From: Piezodorus guildinii
Taxonomy: Eukaryota > Arthropoda > Insecta > Hemiptera > Pentatomidae
Assembly: GCA_023052935.1 (NCBI GenBank)
Contig: CM041292.1
Coordinates: 170,761,900-170,825,899, forward strand
Length of the DNA stretch: 64,000 nucleotides
Direction: 5' to 3'
Of the stretch, positions 57,271 to 64,000 are shown piece by piece (position 1 is the first letter of the stretch; each line of letters opens with the position of its first letter). The translations under genes were made by a program, and so were the position numbers. The notes below the pieces were generated by a model. It was not told where the DNA came from. It saw only the letters and a program-made list of their open reading frames with translations, and made no database searches.

Positions 57271-58699
57271 CCTCTATATAATAGTACTATCACTCTCACG
57301 ACTTTCCAATAAATATTGAGTAGTAGTAGTAACTTGTACACCGTAGCTGCAGAACTGGACAATGAGCCCTCCTGTCTCTCAGCTTTTAACATTCATCCAT
57401 AAATTTAAAAATAATAATATCTCAGTTAATTTTATTACCATGGAAACTTAAAAAACAACATAAATGTATGATATTATTAATTTTTTTTTTTAATCTTTAT
57501 ATTTATTATTCGCACCTGTCAAACGCAATAAGTGACAATAAGCAAATGAGCTATAGAAACATTAGCAGCGGTCATGATGGACATGGAGAAGGTAAGTGCT
57601 CAGCAGCACCCCTTCCTAGGCTTTAATTGTGGAGAGAAGATCTCTCATCCAGCTCCTTTTCAGCCTTCTTCTAACAGGCATTTTAGTTGATGACATAGCC
57701 TTTATTAGTCTATTAATTTAAATCTATAGTTTTTACAATACTTCAATTGTCATAATAATAATCGGTGTTCGATATTTCTTACATTCCGTCCAGATTTCAA
57801 CAATCTGGCCTTAATCCTCCTCCACTCCGTACTGCTGCGTTTGAGAAGCCACATCTCTTGGAATTCTACACAACCTTAAATCCTTCATAAACTGCTTCGT
57901 CCTTTAAATCAACCATTTTCAATCACATCTTACACTCTCAATCTCATAGTGCAGATACTGAAAATTCCAAATTGTATATGTTTACTGCATTATTGTAATT
58001 ATTATTATGCTTTTATCCTTTGTTCTATAACTTGTTTTGTATTCATTTTAATACTTAAATATTTATATTTCTGGATCACACTATCATTGTCGTAAAATAT
58101 GTATTTTTATTTTTATTCCCAAAGGACTTTAGTCCCAGAATTATGAAAGCATTTATTCATTTCAATTCATTGGCGTTTCTTTCTTGAATCATTGGCCCTG
58201 AATCCGTATATTTTCGTTTAAGAACTTAATGATATCTATAGAGGCTCCTACTATAAATTTATGATATTAATAAATAAATCAATAAAGGTAAAATAACAAT
58301 ATAATAATAAGAACATAATGCTTCGGTCAATGAAAATATTGGAATATAAAAATCTCTTAAAAAACCTATTATAAAATTCAGATGCATTCATATTTTTGAA
58401 ATAATTAAAGATGTAATTGAAGCTTCGTTGTGATGCAAAGCGTGTGCTTTTGGGACCATGAATAAGTTAGTAGGGGTCTCGTAGCCTTTCTCATGACAAA
58501 TTCATACTTTATTAGGGACCTAATTACTGTGTCGATCAACTATGCGCCAAAAAGAAAAAATGCAATTTTTTTATTAATTATAAGTCATTTATTTTACTTT
58601 GCAATAAATAAAATTCACCCAAACCTACATCTACGGTTTTTTTTTTTACCGGTAAAAATTATTTCTCGTTTAATGGATGAGATGAAGAAAGTTATTAAC
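57271..58699. other. Intergenic, nothing recognised
   Basis: 57540-57700 and 57780-57960 are slightly less AT-rich but show no motif. The frame at 58493-58777 is AT-driven and overlaps the start of a Helentron-like copy. Confidence 0.4.
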
Positions 58700-58734
58700 T
58701 TCATTTATGTTGTATATGTAATTTTATCGACTTT

Positions 58735-59230
58735 TCATAACTCTCCAATAACTTTTACAATTTTATGTATAAGATGATATATTTTCTAAAATCTTTAGCT
58801 TTCTAACGGTATATGTTACATTTATGTAAATCTTCTTATGTTCAAAAACACAAAAATCGATTAAAAAATATTTGTTTGCTATTTTATACTTTAGTTTGAT
58901 ATCAAATCCATTCAACTTGCATATTTAGCCGTTTTTTAATCAATGTTCATAAGATATGTTTCATTTATTCGAATCTTCAAAATTAAAGGTACTTTAGAGG
59001 AAGAAAATGTAAAATATCGACATTTAAGCACTATAGGACTATTTCAATCAGAATGAAACCTACATGATAGTAAAGCCCATTAAATTTTACATCTATATAG
59101 AATTTAATCAAAATTTTGATTGCTATTTTTAAGAAAATTGGTGCAAAATGCATGTTATGAAGTGGATCTTCTCGTTTTTTTTTTTTTTTTTTGTGAAGAA
59201 GTTGGTGTAACATCTGACAGTAGTCTTAAA
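58735..59230 (-). mobile_element. Helentron-like element, copy E1 (partial, reverse)
   Basis: The inverse of the internal and left part of copy B: 'tctaaaatctttagctttc', then 'caatcagaatgaaacctac', then the block that ends 'taacatctgacagtagtc'. It lacks both true ends, and a poly-T expansion interrupts it near 59176-59192. Confidence 0.6.
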
Positions 59231-59740
59231 TATTCTAAAATCTTTAGCTTTCCATCGGCATATCAAACATGTAAATTACTGTTCTTATGTTTAAAAACAA
59301 AATATTGCATTAAACAAATATTTTTTCATTTCTTTTTCCTATAGTTGAATATCGAATTCGTCTAACTTACGTGATACTAAAGTCCATTAACTTTTACATC
59401 GATATAACTTGTTTAATCAAAACCGTTAGAGCCGTTTTAAAAAAAATTGAAAAAAGGTGCAAAATGCATGGTATAAAGTGGCTCTTCTGGTCAGCTGATT
59501 ATTATGAAAACGTTGATGTAACATCTCGGAGGTGTAGTTAGTTATCTTAAATATGAAATTCCAGTATCATAGGACTTTTTGTTTTTGCACTAGACTTACT
59601 ACTCAGACCTTTTTTGCGAGACTTGGTTATTTGGATGAGGGGACCCGACCCTAAAACGTGTATTTTCGTTGAAAGCTGGAATTCGAAAATTTTCATGATC
59701 GTAATATTTTCCCTTACTATATATTAGTAAAGGTAAGTAA
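59231..59740 (-). mobile_element. Helentron-like element, copy E2 (reverse)
   Basis: A second reverse copy directly adjoining E1. It ends with 'aaaattttcatgatcgtaa', 'cccttactatatattagta' and 'ggtaagtaaaagta', the inverse of the element start. The internal middle is deleted. Confidence 0.6.
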
Positions 59741-59839
59741 AAGTAAAAATTGAACCATTTCAGAATAACAAACACCTCCGAAAGTCCACATAACTTCAGA
59801 AAAAAATTCAAATTTTTGCACTTTTTGGTTTGTTATTTT

Positions 59840-60364
59840 CAAAAATGAACCCTTTCAATCGAACGGAAAAAAAAACAAAAAAAACAACCAGTTTTAAAAT
59901 AGTCGCATTTAATTTAGTAGTGTAAAAAAAACACAGTTTCTTTGAAAATTATTAATTCCCTAAATGATCTTTGATTAAATGCCAGTCGTTTTTAATTGGG
60001 CTTTGTCCTACTATTTTTTATCATATTTAATAACTTAAATAATTAGTTAGATTTCATTAAAAATATTGTTTATACTTATCACAAGTTATAAGAGATGTGA
60101 ACCCCTGATAACTAGATTATTATTGATGGTAGAGAAAAAATGTAAGCAGTTCTGGAATAGGGAACTTTTATTTGAATAAAAATCGAAAAAAAATTCCGTT
60201 GCATGATCTGAAGAAAGTATCATTGAAATTGGTTTAGAACTAGCAGAGATTATTTTTTGCTTTTCATATTATTTAATTACCTGTTAACAAATATATAAAC
60301 AGTTATACCCTAATGTAGTTATTTGGAAATAATAAACCATTGGGTTATAATTTTCGGCTTTTTT
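59840..60364 (+). repeat. Dispersed repeat with conserved 70-bp 3' end, copy 4
   Basis: The start resembles 46020 and the end (60300-60364) matches the shared 70-bp block. It directly abuts the Tc1-like remnant. Confidence 0.55.
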
Positions 60365-60394
60365 ATTCAGTGTTTACCATAATTTTCGAAGCAG

Positions 60395-61330
60395 TTCTGC
60401 AAACAACTTTTCTATACCATATTTCAAAAACACAGGTCCACAGCTCACTGTAAGCCAACGAAGAGCCCGTTTAGAGCTTGCTCGAGGGCACATATCGTGC
60501 ACATTGTTTCCGATTGGTCACGTTATTCTCTTTACCCTCCAGATGGACGTGCTATAGTTTACTGAAGCTCAGGTGAGCGTTATTCTGAATGAAATTGCTG
60601 GGAGAGTGCAATTTTGAGGTGGTTCAGTGATGATTTGGGGAGGAATATCTCTGGAAGTGAAAATTGATCTCCAGTTCTTCAACATACCTTCCCTTAATGT
60701 AGATTTGTACATAACATATATCGTTGAACAATATGTTATACCTTTTGCTCCATATATTGAAGAAAATTTCATTTTGATACATGACAATGCTCGACCACAC
60801 ACTGCAAACTGTGTTTAGTAATATCTTAATGATACACGAATTCAGACTTTAAAATGGACAGTTCGTAGCCATGACTTAAATTGATTGTTGAAAATCCTAT
60901 TGAAAATCTCTGGGATGAACTTGGCAGACGTGTGAGAAGAAGAATTAACCTTCCTGAAAACTTACAGAAGCTTAGAACTTCTTTAGTGGAAGCATGGGAG
61001 GAAATGGCGCGAGATGTAGCAAACCTTATTATAGAAGTATGCCTACAGAGCTCCAGGCAGTAATTCCAGCAAGGGGAAGCAATCGTTATTGATAGTTAAA
61101 TTCAACAGAAACCTTTTTTTTTTTTTTTTTTGTATCATACATTTTCGTTAATTTTCTCTTTTTCCTAAATAATCTTTATTTTTTGTTTCTTAATCTTAAT
61201 TTTACCTCTTAATCATCCCAAAAGAATACTATTTTATACAAATAATGATGTAATGCACATTAATTCGCAGGAAAAAAAAAATTTCGAAGTGCGCCACTTT
61301 TTTTGTATAACATTGATATGGAAATAAACA
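60395..61330 (+). pseudogene. Tc1-like transposase remnant
   Basis: Plus-strand frames give SQRRARLELARGH near 60450-60490, then VILF with the following DES motif lost (first catalytic Asp missing). The core VMIWGGIS lies at 60627-60660, HDNARPHTANCV near 60783-60818 keeps the second Asp, and NPIENLWDELGRRVR near 60890-60930 keeps the Glu. Stop codons and shifts separate these. An A/T-run-interrupted 3' tail follows to about 61330. The right end reads 'gaagtgcgccac', a plausible terminal repeat; no matching left terminus is visible because the 5' end is truncated at the neighbouring repeat. Inactive. Confidence 0.85.
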
Positions 61331-61387
61331 CCGGTTACCCGCGCCGTCGTGAACGTGTTAATTTATTCACTGCCTGTACTGAAACAT

Positions 61388-61430
61388 TAGGCCAGGCGAC
61401 ATCGTAAAGGAGACGATGTCGCCTGGCCTA
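61388..61430. other. Perfect GC-rich hairpin, 18-bp stem
   Basis: Stem 61388-61405 pairs exactly with 61413-61430 around the 7-nt loop AAAGGAG. It stands out in AT-rich DNA and lies between the dead Tc1-like and mariner copies. Confidence 0.9.
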
Positions 61431-61479
61431 GTCCTTTCCAATCTGTCAGTGTCTGCTGTTGCTACATCGAATTTTGATG

Positions 61480-62130
61480 CATTTAGTTAATTTCTTAGCA
61501 GTATGGTGTTGAATCAATTGTTTTTTCCTTTAGTAGGAAAGAAAATTAAATGACAGTGGTGATGAACCACGATATAGTCCCATTCACTTTCTATGAAGGA
61601 GATTCTGTATAAGCATGTGCCCAGGAGGCTGGTCATGTTTTAAACATTGACCTGATCGGCGTAGATTGTCAAACATGCTCTACTTTTCGTCACAAGTTAT
61701 TTATTAAGCGCCTGAGAAATGGTTTGTTTCTGGGTCGGGACAGCAAAGAAACACACGTCTCTTGACGTTTCAACTACTAACGTTCGTTCAACTTGTGTGG
61801 GGCACATGTGGTCAGATGTGGAGCACAGGAATCGAGATTTTTAGTCTTTCCGATCAATTTTAAATACCTGGAATGTGACATATAACTTGTGCCCAGCTCT
61901 ATTGCAAGTTCTCTGGCTGTTTTATGGGGTCTTATTCCTCAACTTTCTTAAGATCTTCGTCCTCCGTTGATATTTGAGGCCATTGTAGTCCTACTCGTAG
62001 CGCCTTAAGAAAAACCAATAACGGATGGGATGGTTCTTGCTTTAGAACTTCCTTCACCAAAAGCATGATTAATATTGCTTTCGCCTTGGGCAGCAGAATC
62101 ACCGAGTTTGTACTCATAATTTTTTTTTTT
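61480..62130 (-). pseudogene. mariner transposase remnant, N-terminal and mid part
   Basis: The minus strand reads QGESNINHAFGEGSS (near 62090), a decayed linker, then TARELAIELGTSYMSHSRYL and IGKTKN (near 61900-61840), then HKLNER near 61800. The start of the catalytic domain follows at 61735-61560 in several frames (FLRRLI, then a lost DEKW-type Asp region). Frameshifts and stops are frequent. No inverted ends identified. The sequence 'gacgtttcaactactaacg' near 61764 is part of this coding region, not a separate element. Confidence 0.7.
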
Positions 62131-63189
62131 TCGGAAATCTCGTATCCACGGGCACAAATTATACAAAAATCTGTGTTCCTAATTGGGGAAAAACAAATAT
62201 AGTTTGCAATAGTATAATTTTGATGGTAATTTTTTTATAGGAATCAACAGGCAACGCTTTAATCCTCTATAAAGATCAGGATTTAAAAAATCGGACCCAA
62301 GTTGCGACTAGCAACCCGATATTATTTGTCGTTTACTTTTCTTGCTTTTAATAAACTTTATAATTAAACTATATAGAAAATAATTGAATAAATTTGATAA
62401 CATGTGTAAAAAAATTGCGCTAAAAATTATGCTAATGTTATTTATTATCCACTACTTACCCGATGAGACCTTAATCTAATTTATTGTTCCAAAAAAAATA
62501 ATGTATTGTATTTTGTTAAGCGCTGCTGGGAATTTTAATTAATTTTTTGTAACGTCCTTAAGTTATAACTCCTGGTCAGATCTTAATCGAAGCTCTTAAG
62601 GCGTGTTATTTGTTAATGCGTGTTGTGCTACTTCACAAAAATTAGTACTTTGTACGCCTGTTTGGATACGTTATACAAATTTTTTTAAACAAATTTGGAG
62701 TTGAGATATGTTCGCTGATCGATATTTATTGGATAAATGTATTCTCGTTAAGAAGATCCTGAAGGATGAACGAAAAAACAAAAGTCTTATCAAATAAAAT
62801 TTATTATATATTAATACACTAAGCTGCATTTCCTTGCTGAGATAAAGGAATGTTAGTGGATGGTTTTATTCTTTTGAAATACTAATATTACATCACATTA
62901 CATAAACGAATCGTTTATTTGTTCTTATAACAAGGGTGCACTCTATGTTTGATAACGAATTTGATAAATCATAAAATATTTGTATACACGTAAACATATA
63001 ATGTACATTTAAGCATAATATACATGATTATTTTACTATAATCAGACAAAAATAATATAATAAATCAGTAAATCTTCAGTTTACATTTCTGCAATTATTT
63101 TAAGCTTCACTGTATTTTCACAAAAAGTTTATTTAGTGTCTATAATCAATATATTTGCAGTTATGATTTCTCTGTTATTAAATATATAT
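62131..63189. other. Intergenic, nothing recognised
   Basis: AT-rich sequence with no coding support or repeat matches. Confidence 0.4.
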
Positions 63190-63890
63190 TGTTCTGACAT
63201 CGCACAGCACCAAGAAACAATTACAGCTACATATTTTGACGATTCAGCAATTCTGATATCCAACAAAGATGCTCCAAGAGCCCCTGTATGACAGCTTACT
63301 GGTCCAAAATGTGGATAACAAAAATTAATGAATATAAGAGCCTAATTGTCAGATTCACTCTAAAACATGACTCTTGCCCACAGATCTTTTTCAGTTATAT
63401 TCCCATACCAGTTTCCTATACAGTTCTTTATTAAGGTCTTTACCTAGACAAACGGCTAACATGGACAACCCACCTCAAGAAAAGAACTGCATCAAATACC
63501 TAGACTTATTTCGAGTTAACTAAGCATTCAAAATTATTATTGACATTTATAAATTATCTACTTACAAAGTATTAATAAAAACAATTTGGACATATGGAGT
63601 AGAGTAATGGGGGACAGCAAAAAAAGTTGAATATCAATATTATCAAATCTTTTCAATGAAAATTACAAAGGAAAATCGTCAATGGCTCTTTAGATATATG
63701 TATCTAAGATTAAACAAAGTGTAACATGCTGATGCCGACCTCGACATTGCAGCTCCCACAGATTGTTACTATACTTTTCCCGACAGACTGACCCTAACGG
63801 ACTCAGGGCCTATCCACAGCCTTAAACCATTACATCTCTCCAGAAGACTATCGAGGCGCTGGCCAGGAGAATTGCTACACTTATACCTAT
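63190..63890 (+). pseudogene. Jockey-clade LINE RT fragment
   Basis: Plus-strand frames recover ATYFDDSAILISNKD near 63220-63265, where YFDD is the altered YADD catalytic box. Then come TLAHRSF/DSCPQIF-type sequence, LDKRLTW near 63445, TIWTYGVE near 63580-63605, and a C-terminal RRLSRRWPGELL near 63850-63880. The order is the same as in the minus-strand fragment at 11715-12670. Stops and shifts make it non-functional. Confidence 0.8.
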
Positions 63891-64000
63891 TTGTTTTTTA
63901 TAATCTAGTTAATCTTCATAATCTTTATTTTTGTTTTTATCTGTATTTGTGTTTCTATTTCTTAGCATATTTTCTTATTGCACAAGCTGATGCAAATTTC

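Noticed and set aside
61755..61800. Penelope-terminus-like phrase 'gacgtttcaactactaacg'
   Set aside because: It falls within the mariner transposase reading on the minus strand just after HKLNER, so the resemblance is coincidental.

Overview
This window is AT-rich eukaryotic intergenic DNA, most likely from an arthropod and probably an insect. That is inferred from the mix of mobile elements: mariner, Tc1 and piggyBac remnants, Jockey-, I- and RTE-like LINEs, Penelope-like elements, tRNA-derived SINEs and Helentron-like short elements. I found no convincing host gene exon, tRNA gene, rRNA gene, CRISPR array or bacterial operon. Nearly all long open frames belong to transposable elements, and most are broken.

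The dominant object is a Ty3/gypsy-type LTR retrotransposon on the minus strand (32908-42597). It has two 562-bp LTRs that look identical, a 4-bp target duplication (ATAT), an 18-nt tRNA primer-binding site and a polypurine tract. Its single gag-pol frame encodes a SAP-like N-terminus, coiled coil, Gag, CCHC knuckle, protease, reverse transcriptase, RNase H and integrase. The C-terminus is a macro domain resembling the TARG1/OARD1 ADP-ribose glycohydrolase family. Within the element a block of about 3.2 kb (36084-39251) repeats the left flank, part of the LTR and the 3' half of pol, with many one-base indels. This is probably an assembly artefact, otherwise a damaged tandem duplication. The retrotransposon sits inside a Helentron-like short element (32547-32907 plus 42598-43251), whose right half also carries a SINE.

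The second notable object is a 3.4-kb foldback structure (50838-54251). Its arms end in six 21-bp repeats each, followed by about 275 bp of inverted unique sequence. Inside lie 109-bp tandem repeats, about 6 units in one orientation and about 16 in the other, around a spacer of about 240 bp. A separate 322-bp hairpin element (54271-54592) lies immediately to its right.

Region by region: 1-8 kb is mostly featureless AT-rich DNA with a SINE and one Helentron-like copy. 8-16 kb holds LINE fragments, two SINEs, a piggyBac tail and Penelope-type inverted arms. 16-27 kb has SINEs, two full-length Helentron-like copies, a perfect 142-bp palindrome and a LINE tail. 27-31 kb carries a decayed LINE with an endonuclease-like tail, a mariner scrap and a Penelope-like fragment. 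32-43 kb is the nested retrotransposon. 46-50 kb has a mariner with terminal inverted repeats and another Penelope-like fragment. 50-55 kb is the foldback region. 55-64 kb holds a truncated LINE with a complete-looking RNase H, an RTE-like tail, reversed Helentron-like copies, dead Tc1 and mariner copies, and a Jockey fragment. Only the LTR retrotransposon looks young; no host pathway is represented.
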